From Zhengitettix transpicula (Eukaryota > Arthropoda > Insecta > Orthoptera > Tetrigidae), in assembly GCA_037074705.1 (NCBI GenBank), contig CM073591.1, positions 30,856,587 to 30,920,586 on the forward strand: a stretch of 64,000 nt of DNA. The letters are read 5' to 3'. This document shows positions 12,582 through 24,610 of this stretch, in pieces. Position numbers and translations under genes: made by a program. How positions within the stretch are numbered: position 1 is the stretch's first letter; each line of letters opens with the position of its first letter. Below the pieces are notes generated by a model. It was given only the letters and a program-made list of their open reading frames with translations. It was not told the origin of the DNA and ran no database searches.

Positions 12582-13130
12582 TTTTTTTTTTTTTTTTTTT
12601 GGGTAATAGGCTACATGAGGGTAATCCACGTTCTGGCAACTCCCCTTTAATAGCATAGGAAGGGACTTGAAAGGGGGGATGCGGTAAGGTAGAAGAAGGC
12701 AGCCAAGGGTTAACTAGGGCCCCCGGGCTATGGTTTAAGGATCCTACCCGGCAATTGGCCTAAAAGTGATGCAGGGAAAAACCCTAGTAAAACCTGCATC
12801 AGGTAGGTCGGGCATTGGGTACTTGTCTCACGCCCTTCCGATAGGGGGAGAGGAGTTTGCTGTGGGGACGCAGCATTCCCTTCTCCGTGCCTCGACCAGT
12901 TTAGGAGGCAGCTGGCCGACTACTCCAATAGGAATAGCGGACAACTCTTACCGTATGCCCAACGTCTGCGACCCCGGATCATACACCTCTCAAAACTTGC
13001 CGAGGTGCCTCGGCATGTGGGAACCTTAGTTCAAAACGGAGAGGAAAAGGCATACCCAAAGGTAGCCCCTTCGTATCTCTCGTAAAAGGTTCTACCTGCG
13101 AGAGAAAATCCCTCGCAGGTAGTCGATTAA
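12582..13130 (-). mobile_element. Repeat family S, full-length copy with 15-bp target duplication
   Basis: TTCGGAATCACAGAA occurs directly before (12567-12581) and directly after (13131-13145). The poly(T) tract at 12582-12599 is the poly(A) tail of a minus-strand element of about 549 bases. The far end is a hairpin (CTACCTGCGAG...CTCGCAGGTAG). The duplication plus tail show insertion by LINE-type target-primed reverse transcription. This copy defines the family ends best. The frame 12766-13029 is incidental. Confidence 0.88.
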
Positions 13131-13145
13131 TTCGGAATCACAGAA

Positions 13146-15105
13146 ACAAAACACGTTTAATATTATGGAGAGGCAACATATATTAACAGTGAGAATATAA
13201 ACTAACGACAAGAATGTAACGTAAATAATGAATAACATACTTAATGAGTAAATTATATTGCTAAATTTCTTTGTAATATTAATTTGACTCATTTAGTTGA
13301 CAATTTTTCTCATTTACTCATTAAACTCATCACTGTCACTAATAACACTTTGTAAGTTCTGCATGCAAATGAAAAATGATTATAATAATTATAAATGAAT
13401 TAATACTGCCAAATTTGTCGCAAATAATGTAACATAAAAATGGACACGTATTTATATTATATTAACATGGGTTTTTACGTTATTAAATTATTTATATAAA
13501 TTAAAAATGAACACGTATTTATATAATTTTAACATGGATTATTAAGTTACTAATTTATTTCTGACAAATTTGGCTGTTCCATTCAATTTTTATTATATTG
13601 AAGTCAGATGAACATGAGTATTGTTTATAATAATTAATATAGCGGCTATTCTCTCAAAAATTTTAGCAAACGTAATATGACGTTAAAAATAAAAGTGTTA
13701 AAATTTTATTGGCAATGATGTATACAACCTTAGGTGGGCTTCAATTAAAATATTCCTGTAATTGAAAGAATTCGCAGAAAATCTTTTCGGTAATTTGTGG
13801 TTATCAAGACATGAAAGTTAAATGGAGTAATTTTTTATATTTGAAATGAAATTTAATGGGTTTAAGTCAATGACACTTTTCCAAATATGAACTAGTAATT
13901 GAGATAAGTCTAATAAAACTATGTCATTCAGTTTTCAATGATTTTATGGCGAGATATAATTCTATATTTACAAATGTGTTTTTAGTAATGTAAGCAATTT
14001 AAATTATTTTTTTCAAAAAATACTATATAGATGAAAATAATTTAATTTCAACAACCTTAGATAAAATTATCATTATTATAAATACATTAAAAATAGGTCT
14101 CTTTAAGTTTCGATTATTTTGTTTACATGATTTTTTACCAGGACTGTTTACAAAATTTCTGTGGAATGTTTTTCTGCATATGATTTTCATGAGTAAACGA
14201 AAAGAAACTAGGAAAATGATAAAATTGATCCCGATAGGTGACGTAGGCCCGTAGATAATTCTGTTTTTCACGTCAGCAAACGAACGATTCAATAAGAATA
14301 ATTTTAAAAAATATTTTCATCAATCTTCGTTGTTGGCTGGGGTTATTGACATGAGGATTAAGAATTAAGGGCAAAATAATTAGGATAAGAAATGCGATTA
14401 TATTTATTTTTCAAAACTGAAAAGTCACGATGCCAAAAATGTTTGGAACGAGATTATTACGATCCTAATTTCTCTCTCTCTCTGTAATACACAGGGCGAA
14501 ATAGGGTTCTTATTTATCAAAGAAGAAAATACAAAATGATCAAATTAGAGTTAAATGTAAAGCGAACGCAGTAGGGATGAAAGGGAAATGTCACACTTGA
14601 TGAAATGATACTGAGAAGTGAAATTGATATGATTTATAAATACGTGAAGCAAAATTCTTTAAGAGTAAAAATTGCGAATAAAAATATGTTAAAAGCTAAT
14701 ACGAAAAGGCTGTTGGGAGTAAGGGAAAGGACAAACAGACTGAATGACGATACTGATAATGGGCATAAATAATGAGAGCAAATAATAATGACTAAGGTTT
14801 GATTACGACGTTTTACTTCTTTCGGAAAAAAAAAATATGTTAGATTGTGATTTGTTCCATTATGTCTCAGCTGAGGAATACAAAAAACGTTAAAAATGGT
14901 GGATGAACGAATTACACAGGAGAAGTAGGACTTCAAAATAAGCTCACGAGACACCAGAATTATATTGTATATATTTTCGTGATACCACTACCGACTTATT
15001 AAAGAAATTTGATGAGTAAGAGCACACGAAACAAGCATTGCCAGGCATTGTCGGTGATAAATCAATGATATACAACTTCCTATGCCTTTATGCTTCTTGT
15101 ACATT
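13146..15105. other. AT-rich DNA upstream of gene 1
   Basis: No gene or repeat family recognised. The non-coding first exon and promoter of gene 1 probably lie here but I cannot place them. Confidence 0.45.
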
Positions 15106-15107
15106 AT

Positions 15108-15119
15108 GTTTATTTACAG
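15108..15119 (+). promoter_or_regulatory. Probable 3' splice site directly before the gene 1 start codon
   Basis: TTTATTTACAG abuts the ATG. Genes 2 and 3 have TTTACTTACAG|ATG and TTGTCTGCAG|ACATG in the same place. This suggests that each gene has an upstream non-coding first exon and that the exon called 1 here is really the second. Confidence 0.5.
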
Positions 15120-18100
15120 ATGGTGGTCAGAGTTATAGCACTTGTTTTGACGTGTTCTGTGGTGACGTGTCTAGGAGAAATCCGCTATGATAACTACCAG
15201 GTCTTCAGAGTTGTGCCAAACACCAAACAGCAGTTCCAAGTCCTCAGACACATGGAGCGATACAGTGGGCTGGTATCAATGGCATCATTTCCTCCTACTG
15301 GCATTAGTTTATATGTGACACATACATTAAAGACAGTCCGGAAAAATTAATGTCCGTACATAATGAGCTATAAAGTTATAATGAAGGCCCCAAACATGCA
15401 AACAAAGAGCTCTAAGTAAGATTATTTTATTCTGCATTCTTCTCGAAAATTAACATTTAATACTGACATGGATTACAGCCGCCATTAAGAGTGTCACTTT
15501 CCATTCACAACAATAGAGATTGTCTTTTTATATTTGGATACCCAATTGATAATATTGTAGGGACATTAATAAAAACGAATAGTATTTCTATATTCAGAAT
15601 AACAATTAACACAAAGGTTGAAGAAAATTTCTATAATTGACTTTTCAGATTTTAGGCACATATAAACAAGTCAAGTCAAACAAGGAGTTATTAAAGCATT
15701 TTATTTCTTTTCCAATGCACACATATCATTAATACACTTGTTTGCTATTTATTTAAGTTTTTAGGTATAGGGCATACAACAAAATATATAATATTTAATA
15801 AATATAGAAGAAGCGCTACTGTGATATTAGTAAAGTATTACTAAATAGTTTTTAACAAATGTAGTATTACTATTTTAAAAATTTTGTTATTTTACTGCTT
15901 TCAATTTATTTAATTATTAGAGAAAGTGTGGAAAGTATGCATTAAATTGAAACTGATTACAATTAATTAATACATAAATAAAAATCATTCACATTTTCTT
16001 GAAAAACAAGAAATGAGTGTGCAGTGAGTGAAAATTTGATTTGAATAAAATTCAGATAAACTTTCAAATAACTTCTGCCAGATAAAACAGTTTCTTATAC
16101 ATGCCATATTCACAATAATAAGCAGATCAAACTTCATAACTGTAAGGTGGTCATTTGTAACTCACAACCATAAAATATGTTATTGCAATTTATGATATAA
16201 TGTATATAATATTGTAGCACTAATTTATTATATATACATTTATTACCAATTTGAACATTTCTTCTTCCTAAATGTTCACTATTCACCAATAGATTTAACA
16301 AATTTATATATTAGGTAGACATACCCTATTTACTTCGTTTTCGGAGTGTGCCATGATATCGTTAGTATTACCTCCAGTATGATGACTTTCCAGTACACTG
16401 CCAATACACATCTAATCCACAGCATCTCCAGGGTCACAATTGTCCATAACAGGCCATCATGACCTGTGTCAACAATTGTCAGCTTATCCCCAAAATAACT
16501 AGTTTTATCAGTCAGACAGGCAAAATACAGCTGCTCACCATGACCTTCTATGCAATACTACAACATTATTCAATTTGAATAAAAAGGTTTAGTAATATGA
16601 TTAATATATATTTTTATGAACATTTTTTTTTACAGTTGAAGTTTTGGAACAGTCCACGAGGCCTCGAAAGACCTGTAAATGTTATGGTACCTCCAACCAT
16701 GATACCAGATTTTCTTCACTTTGTGGACAAGGTGGGACTTGAAAGTAAACTTCACATTGATAATGTGCAGAGGTTAGAAACAATTAAGTAGATGAAACTT
16801 ATAACTACAAATAATCAAGTAATAGGTTACTGTAATGCGTTACTGATTGCAATATTCAAACATTTTATATTTCATAATTTATTACAGTTTGATAGATAGT
16901 ACCACACCATCAGAGACACGAGCAATGTTTGATTGGAGTGATTACCATACACTAGAAGAGGTAAATATATTAGATTACTTTGTCAAGTTCATTGGTGAAC
17001 TGTAAATGTAACAAAGATTTGTTTAGATACAAAAAGTAGATTTAGTTTTGAATTCATGCTAAAATAAAACAATTGTCATAAATAGTATATTTATAAATAG
17101 AAAATAATTTGCCCAAGACATAAATTGAATAACCTAATTTAGATCACTCCCATAAGAGTGACTAAAAATAATATCAACTAAGGACCATAACATTTAATAC
17201 ACTTAAGATTTGGACAAATTATTTTGGCTGTTATATGTGTTATGCAGTGAATGAATTAGAAGAGTAATTTCTGAAATCTAAATTAACTTCCTAAAGCATA
17301 ATTAGGTTTAATTAATGAAATTCAATTTTTTTTCCTTTTAAGTTTCTGGTATCATTCAGTGTTATACAAAAATTAAAATACTATTAATTAAATTTTGGTA
17401 ACCACTAAATTATAACTATAAATCAATGCACATAAATTCAATATTTTCTTAATTCATAATGCATTTATTTTTAGGTTAATGCTTGGCTGGATTCCCTTAG
17501 TGCATCTTATCCTTCCATAGTATCACCAATAGTAGTAGGAACGTCTTATGAAGGTCGAAAACTGCAGGGTGTCAAAATATCATACAATACTGAAAATCCT
17601 ATTGTATTTGTTGAATCAGGTAAACTGATAAATGTAATTGAGCCTAAGATTATAGAATAAAAATTATGGAGATTAAATTTTTACAATGTATAAAATATTT
17701 AGAATTGTTTTTATTTCGTTATCCCCAACAGTATATGACATTCTTGTATATTCTAAAATTAACATGTCAAAAATCTTGTAACATTTATTTGTAAAAACCA
17801 TCTGACACACGAGGCAAGCACTATTTATCTATTAATAATAGAAATTAAAAAATAAAAATTTATGGATAATAAGTTTTTTGAATGTATAATAGATTTTAAA
17901 TTAATTTTGTTTTTCATATGAGATTTTGGTATAAATAATACATTTAAAATTGATATGAAAATTAACATTTCATTGATAATGTAATTTGTAAAAGTCATCT
18001 GTCAAACAAGAAACAGCAGATGAATAGTATTTATCTATTAAAAAATCAATCAATGTCACAAAATATGAAAAAGATTTTTCTTAAGTGTAAATGTATATTC

Positions 18101-21100
18101 ATTCTGTTAGGAATCCATGCAAGGGAGTGGATCACCGTTGCTACTGTCACCTTCATTTTGAATGAATTACTTAACAGCACAGACTCTAATGTAAGAGAAA
18201 TTGCAGAACGTTTTGATTGGTACATTGTACCCTGTGTTAATCCAGATGGTTATGCTTATACTTTTAAAGAGGTAATAATGTTAACATTACAATACAAATA
18301 TAGTACACTAATATTTGGTGTAATTAATAACAACACTAGTTTAATTTGTAACCTTATTTCATTTACTTTTCGTTTTCAGGACAGATTATGGAGAAAAACC
18401 CGCAGTCCTCAAAAATATGGCTGTACTGGTGTAGATCCAAACAGGAACTGGAATTACTATTGGGGAGGTAATTTATTTGTAGAAGTCATAAATTTTCATG
18501 TATCTTCACTTTTAAAGAATTTATAATCTTTTAATACTTGCAAATATTTTAAAAAATATATATATAAAAAAGGTTATTTTTATTTCATACCAATGTTTGG
18601 TGTAGCCAGAAATATACTGGCTGGAATCTTCCAAATAAAATTTAATGCTTAATGAAAATGATGTTGTAAACCTGAAACATATATTAAATATAATCAATAA
18701 TCACTATATCTCTTGCAAAGCACTTACCATCAGAGATTCAGTTGCTATTGTTAAGTTTCAGATATTCATAGTAACAATCGGACAAGTCTGTATTATTCAA
18801 AACAATACACTAAATGTATTAAAGTTATTAATTTTAATATCAAAATTAAATTTTTTTAAGCATTAATATGTAGGCCAATGGATACCAATATTATTCTGCC
18901 CTGGTGGAAATAATCGTTTGCTATCAAGTTACAAGTTAGTTTAACAAAATATTTAATATATGTAAAATAATTCCTCTTCAGAAAACACCCAGGAAGAATG
19001 ATGCCAAAAACTACTGAATAAATTATATAGAGCACATTACAAGTTCATGTAAATTAATTTATTACTGAATTATTAAATCCAATTCAATACCCTCAATCAA
19101 TTGGTTTGAATTCAGGAAGTATAATTTGGCCTCAATAAAATCTCAGAAATGCTATTATTAATGCTTTCAATTATAAGCACTATACTAGAGGGATATAATT
19201 TAGCTGAAGCAAAGCATCTTAACTCATAAATCACTTAGAGAACTTGACTATGAACTAAATCAATGACATACAGTATATCTCAAGGCTCCAATATTGACTC
19301 TTTCACTATTCTCTGCATGTACTGTTTCAATATGCATTATAAAATCCCAAACAAAATTCCTACTTTATTTTTCTTTTGTATTATGTTTTATATCCTGTGT
19401 GTTCTTTCTGAAAAACCTTTTTAAGATAAATAAATAACAATACAGCCAATGTTACGAGAAATGTATTAATTAATTAAACAAAAAATCATTTCAATACAAT
19501 GTTTTGTCCACAATTTTCAGACTTCTTCAGGTTATATACAGCTTTGATAGTATGTATATATTGTAGTAAACTTAATATCTTATAGTAAAAATACCCCATG
19601 TTTAGGTCCAAGTAATGTAATAATCAAAATAAATAACCTCTAATAAAGATAGTAACATTACAAACCTCACGTTGGGTGCCAATTGTAATAAACACTATAT
19701 CTGTGAGTAATATTGCCCCACGTTGGGTGCCAAATTGTAATAAACAGTTTATTAATAAGTAATACAGTCTCATGTTTAAGGTGCCAAATTGTAATAAACA
19801 CTTAATTAGAAGTAATATATCTTGAGGGCACCTACGGACCTCCAAAAAAATAGGAATTTGCAAAATGAACTTTTTACAATAGAAATCTAACACTTATTTA
19901 TTATTCACAACCAAAACTAAACAAATACCTTAGAACATCAAAAGTGGTTATGACTCAGCACACCTCAATGTATGCTCATAACTTAGTGGTTTGTTAATGC
20001 TCAGAACAAACTTCGGAGATCTGGAAAGTTTATTGAATCAATCTGGATTAATCGAGCAAAATGTAGTTCAACTCACTTATTTTTAATGAACCAATCTCAC
20101 AACTCTAAATTAAATACTCTTCTCCACTCTGCTACAGCAAGATGTATTGCCCAGTGCCACAATAGATGTGGAGGAAAGATTTTCACAGGATTACTATATC
20201 CTGTGGCCTTTTACCAACCTTTGGCATGCTTATCTGAACCTCAAGTGAGTTTCATTATACTATGTCCACATGCAAACACAACGTCCTTCAAAAAAATACA
20301 AGTCAGATCAACTGCAATGCAGAAAATTGCCCAGGATCAGAATGACTCCACACTCAGACAAATAACAGTGACCAAAATAAATTATGCACTTGGACAGAAT
20401 GTCCAACTTTTAGTCTTCTAAATCCAAAGAACTAACACTTGACTGTTGCTCGACCGATAAATGTAAACAATATCCCCACCCACTCGAGCTGGCACTCTGT
20501 TACTCATTCTGGCACTCAACTGCCAACTGATCTGACCTCCGTTTACTTCTCACGGCTTTTATACCTTTCCCTTGAGACACATTTTGACCCAGGGTTAAAT
20601 GTTTGAAAACATTGGGCGTAACAGAAATACATCACCAGTATTGCTGAACTGAAGACAGAAAATTTTAAATAAAATAAATTCCTTAGTAATCTCTACAATA
20701 TATATACCTGAAATCAATAGTTATGCCAGCGTGGCTTATGTGTAAATTTTCAAGGGCCTGAGCCCCCATCATAAGGAAGGAAGTGCGTGCTGGCAGGGCA
20801 TGATTTTGTGGAAGTTTCACCTAAGCCAGACTGGACCAACTATTGATTTCAAGTAAGATGGAATTACTGTCTGTGTTTCCTATCCAAATTTGTTATTTAA
20901 TTTTACCTCATCACATTTATTAGAAAAAATATTAATTTAGAGTCACGACAGTTGTAACAAAAAATAATATATTGTTTTGACCTATTGGATTTATTGTTTA
21001 TTTATTTATTAAATGATAATTATCAGATTATATTAAATATTACATTTTTAGTGTAATTATTAGAATTCATGTTCCATTATAGTCAAAAACCTCAAGAATA

Positions 21101-23706
21101 TTCCTAAATTTTCAAATGATGTATTGAAATTAAGAATGAGCAACAACTATTCTTATTCCCATTAGGAATTAATGTTTAATATATTTCCTTCAATGAACCT
21201 TTATTATTTTGATCAGATGTAGGTGCCAGTGATGTGCCATGTTCAGAACTCTTTCGAGGAACAAAACCATTTTCTGAAAGTGAAACACAAGGTGTAGCTG
21301 ATTTTACTACCCACCTGGGTGACAAGCTTCTTGTATATTTGGGCTTTCACAGCTTTGAGCAACTTCTGATGATTCCTTTTGGCCTAGAATATGAGATACC
21401 TGATAACTATGATGAACTGGTATGTCTATTAATATGAAGATGTTGATTTATATTCATAAAAATAATAATGTATGCGATATAACAAATTCTGAGTGCAGGT
21501 GAATTTTAATGATATTATAATTAATGGATAATATGATATTCATAATATATATAACACATTTGGATAGGAATGAGAGACAACAAAGTCAACTTACCTGAAA
21601 TCAACTGTTGGTCAAGTCAGGAATGTAAAAATTTTTGAGGATCTGAGCACCCTTTGTCAGGAAAGACCTGAACATAATTCATGCCCAGCTGGCACATAGT
21701 TCAGACCCACTATACTGAAGAAAGGGCTCATGCCCCTTGAATTGTTATTTAGTTCAGGAAAATTGGCACAACAAAAGAATACTTTATAAAAAAATTTGTA
21801 TTGTTACCTTCAAATTAGTTTCCTTGACACTGCACACTTATTTTTCCATTGTTGGATACATTTCTGAAACATATTTTGGAAAGTTGTTTAGTTGGACCAT
21901 TGATTTCTACATAATATCTACACATAATTCTATCAAAATATTTAAAATTTTAGGAATATAAAAAGTAGCAGTATCCTAATAGTAATAAAACATACAAAAT
22001 GAAAATGGGGAGTGCTGTGTTTGTGCAATAAATTCTGTAAAGAATGAGAAGACATATTATTTAATTCTGAATTTTATGAATTGTTGCAGATGGATATTGG
22101 TAATAAATCTGCTTTTGTTTTATCTCAACGATATGGTACAAAGTACACAGTGGGCAGTACTCTTGATGTGATATGTAAGTTAATGTATGTGTATGTTTAT
22201 TTAATCATATTAGATTGGGCAAATAATCCAGTAGCAGATACCTGACAATAATTTCTATATTACTTATAATCTAGACTAAAAATAATACTTAGAACCCTGA
22301 AAAAAATAAGAAATACTGGTTGAAACAATCATGGTTTAACACTACAATACACTTTAAAATGGATTATTATTTTTATTAGTTGAGTAATTTTATTAGTTCA
22401 GAACACTTCCTACATTTATTTAGGTTAAATTTAAATCTATTTTTTTGATGAGGACTTTCTGCAAACTTTCCCACATCTAAATTATTCCAGTTGTTAATCA
22501 TCATATTTAGGGTTGAAAATATTCCACATCTGTTTTTTGTTTCCAACATTTTATTTTAAACTGGTGGTTCTACCCGTCGATATAACTAGACTTATGGATT
22601 TTGGAGCTGATTCCAATCCATGGTTCTTGCCCTGCATAATCTTTTAATCACATGTGTAGCCTTGCTCTCTCCCTTGTTTGCAATAATTACTACCATCCTA
22701 ATTGTTCCCCTTTTCTGATCCCATGATCTGACCTTTTCTGAGCTTTCTTCAATGAATATATTTAATTATTTTTTTTGGTAGGGATCCAAACAATATGCCC
22801 TGTATTCCTAAATTGGTTCTACTTAAGTTAAGTATGCTACCTTCCTAGGTTTTGAGCTCCCCATTTTTAGATTCCACATTATGAAATGTAAATGATTCCA
22901 TGCTTTTTGGGTCATAAAATTCACAAGCTTCTCCTACCCATTGCTGAAGTATATTCCAAAATATTTTCAGCTTTTTTCCCTAAAATAAACACCCCGCCTA
23001 CACTATATTCCGTGCCATTTATCAGCATTTGCCTTGTAAATGAGATGAAGCTGCTTTCCTTTCCATTAATTTCCATATTATTTTCTTTAGCCCAACTATT
23101 GACCTCATTAGGTCTTCCTGTAACACTAATGTATCTTGACTGTTCTTTATCCTTCTATCGATGATGCTGTCATCCACAAAAATCCTGAACCGTGAATTTA
23201 AGTTGTTCGGCAAATTGATAATAGTATTCATGAAGTGAATGTACACCCAGACTCATTCCACATCCTTGAAGCTAAGCTTCTCTACAGGATCTATGCAATA
23301 TATGATTATTATTGTTTATAAATATTAGAAAGAGTGATTGTTCTATTACTGAACCTTGAGGAAGTCCTGATGTTACAATTCCATGATCTAAGGGTTAAGT
23401 AATAATTTTATTGGAGATTTTGTTTGCACTTAAGTAGGCAAAAAAAATTATTTTTATCAATAAATGTACATACGTTGTCTGTATATTCATTCAAAGTGTA
23501 TTTCAGATCCAGCATCAGGTGGTTCCTTAGACTGGGTAAAGAAGACTCTTGGAGTACGTTTTACTTTTCAATGGGAATTGAGAGATACAGGTTTTTTTGG
23601 ATTCTTGCTCCCACCAGATCAAATAATTCCTACAGCTGTGGAAACTCTGGATGGTGTTGTAGTTATAATGCAGGAAGCTCTGAAGAGAACTTCAGAAGAA
23701 CCATAA
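15120..23706 (+). CDS. M14 zinc carboxypeptidase A-like, gene 1 (9 exons, complete)
   Basis: Secreted metallocarboxypeptidase precursor of 414 aa that should remove hydrophobic C-terminal residues from peptides. Exons: 15120-15272, 16636-16772, 16888-16960, 17475-17619, 18111-18271, 18380-18467, 21217-21419, 22090-22174, 23507-23706; all junctions are GT/AG and the phases close exactly. Residues 1-19 are a signal peptide. The propeptide runs to about Arg108, where trypsin-like activation before AMFDW would leave a 306-residue enzyme. Zinc ligands are His172 and Glu175 (HAREW) and His297 (FHS). Substrate-binding residues are present: Arg174, Arg228 (LWRK), Asn244-Arg245 (DPNRNW) and Tyr349, as is the general base Glu372 (WELRDTG). 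Cys238 and Cys261 match the family disulfide. Leu356 sits at the specificity position (bovine 255), which indicates A type rather than B type. The bovine Tyr198 position is Phe299. The start is the first in-frame Met directly before the signal peptide. Confidence 0.95.
19480..19530 (-). repeat. Hammerhead-like core, degenerate
   Basis: In reverse complement: CCTGAAGAAGTCTGAAAATT then GTGGACAAAACATTG. The conserved GAAAC is changed to AAAAC. A related sequence in the other orientation is at 45303-45340. Confidence 0.35.
19666..19800 (-). repeat. Tandem units of LTR edge plus primer-binding-site-like sequence
   Basis: TGTAATAAACA starts at 19683, 19736 and 19790 (53-54 base steps). Before the first two lies CACGTTGGGTGCCAAT/AAAT and before the third a remnant GGTGCCAAAT. 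On the minus strand each unit reads GTTTATTACA then A(T)TTGGCACCCAACGTG, as at the junction between a 5' LTR and a primer-binding site. Confidence 0.6.
19790..20697 (-). mobile_element. LTR-like block in intron 6 of gene 1
   Basis: It begins TGTAATAAACAC and ends CTCTACA against ATATATATA, so the ends are TG...CA with an AT-rich target. About 908 bases. The primer-site-like array abuts its left end, which on the minus strand is the 3' side of a 5' LTR. The frame 20086-20421 is inside it and has no recognised domain. No gag-pol is seen. Confidence 0.55.
20706..20855. mobile_element. Small foldback element (family 3)
   Basis: Terminal inverted repeats ACCTGAAATCAATAGTT (20706-20722) and AACTATTGATTTCAAGT (20838-20854). 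The inside carries GGGCCTGAGCCCCC, a stem that in reverse complement sits between TTATGAT and GAAAAT. A diverged relative is at about 21590-21740. No coding capacity. Confidence 0.6.
21590..21740. repeat. Diverged foldback element (family 3) in intron 7 of gene 1
   Basis: Starts TTACCTGAAATCAACTGTTG and contains, in reverse complement, CCTGACAAAGGGTGCTCAG then ATCCTCAAAAAT, the same layout as at 20706 and 29001. The right inverted repeat is poorly preserved. Confidence 0.45.
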
Positions 23707-23968
23707 CTGTTTATGTACTTACTTTAACTATTTAAATTAATAAGAACTATTTTCACTTCAGTAATTACAGGTGTCATGTCAGAAGTGGGTAAAATATTGA
23801 GATTATCATAAGATTACTTGTTTACAATTTTGATTCATTTGGCATTTTATAATACCTGATTTTCAGAATAATTCCATCGACATTAGTTGATCGCTCAATG
23901 TACAATGCTTTGAATTTTATGTGAATACAATTAACTTGTAATGCTGTCTCAACCAAATTTGACTATTT

Positions 23969-23974
23969 AATAAA
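23969..23974 (+). terminator. Probable poly(A) signal of gene 1
   Basis: AATAAA lies 263 bases after the stop codon. The aligned point in the gene 2 3' UTR (about 35473-35482) reads AATGAATAAG, a degenerate form. Homology of the two 3' UTRs up to this point supports it as the transcript end region. Confidence 0.55.
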
Positions 23975-24329
23975 TAGTCATTATGTCATAGAATCACATT
24001 GTTTTCAAAATTGATTTAACAATAGCTCAATATGCATATTCAAATATTCAAAGTCATATACAAAATATGTGAAGGGACCATTAGAATCAAATTATCCATT
24101 TGCAGGGTCACAGATTACGGTTCTTTTCCGCAATCACTTTGCCTACCCGTAGCCACAGCTACGCAAATCTGTGGACTGAGCGTATTTATTAAAAATTAAA
24201 ACGACTTTCGAAATATGGAGGCGGGTAGAGGGATTTATATCTGTTCCCGCAAGGACGTACGGTTAATGGAAAAATCTTGCTTAAACATTTACCTGCAGAA
24301 AGCGAGATCGCTATCTCTCTATGACTGGG

Positions 24330-24610
24330 TTGAACGAAGTAAGTCCGAAATCCACAAGAGCGTACGGACTCTCGTGCACGTGTAGTAAATATAGTTCTGC
24401 CCTGAAGAAGAACAAAGTTTCATTACTGTTCGAAACGTTGCTGTCTTAATTCTCTTTAGAGCCTACTATACCAGTTTCGTTTCACATTTTCTATTCCTCA
24501 TTTATCTCCTATTTCGTAACTCTTCTTGCTATATCTTCGTCTTTGACCTGCCACATCCATCTCATCTTTTCCTCTATTATCAGCTTTCTCTTCGCAAAAA
24601 ATAATATCTA
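24330..24610 (+). repeat. Repeat family 2 copy downstream of gene 1
   Basis: Shares GAGCGTACGGACTCTCGTGC-type sequence, CCTGAAGAAGAACA, CTGTTCGAAACGTTG, TATATCTTCGTCTTTGACCT and TTTCTCTTCGCAAAAAATA with 48130-48345 in reverse complement. It contains a hammerhead-like core with a perfect 5-bp stem (GAACA/TGTTC). No coding potential. Confidence 0.7.

Noticed and set aside
20086..20421. 111-aa open frame in gene 1 intron 6
   Set aside because: Lies inside an LTR-like block, has no recognisable domain, and composition fits the block.
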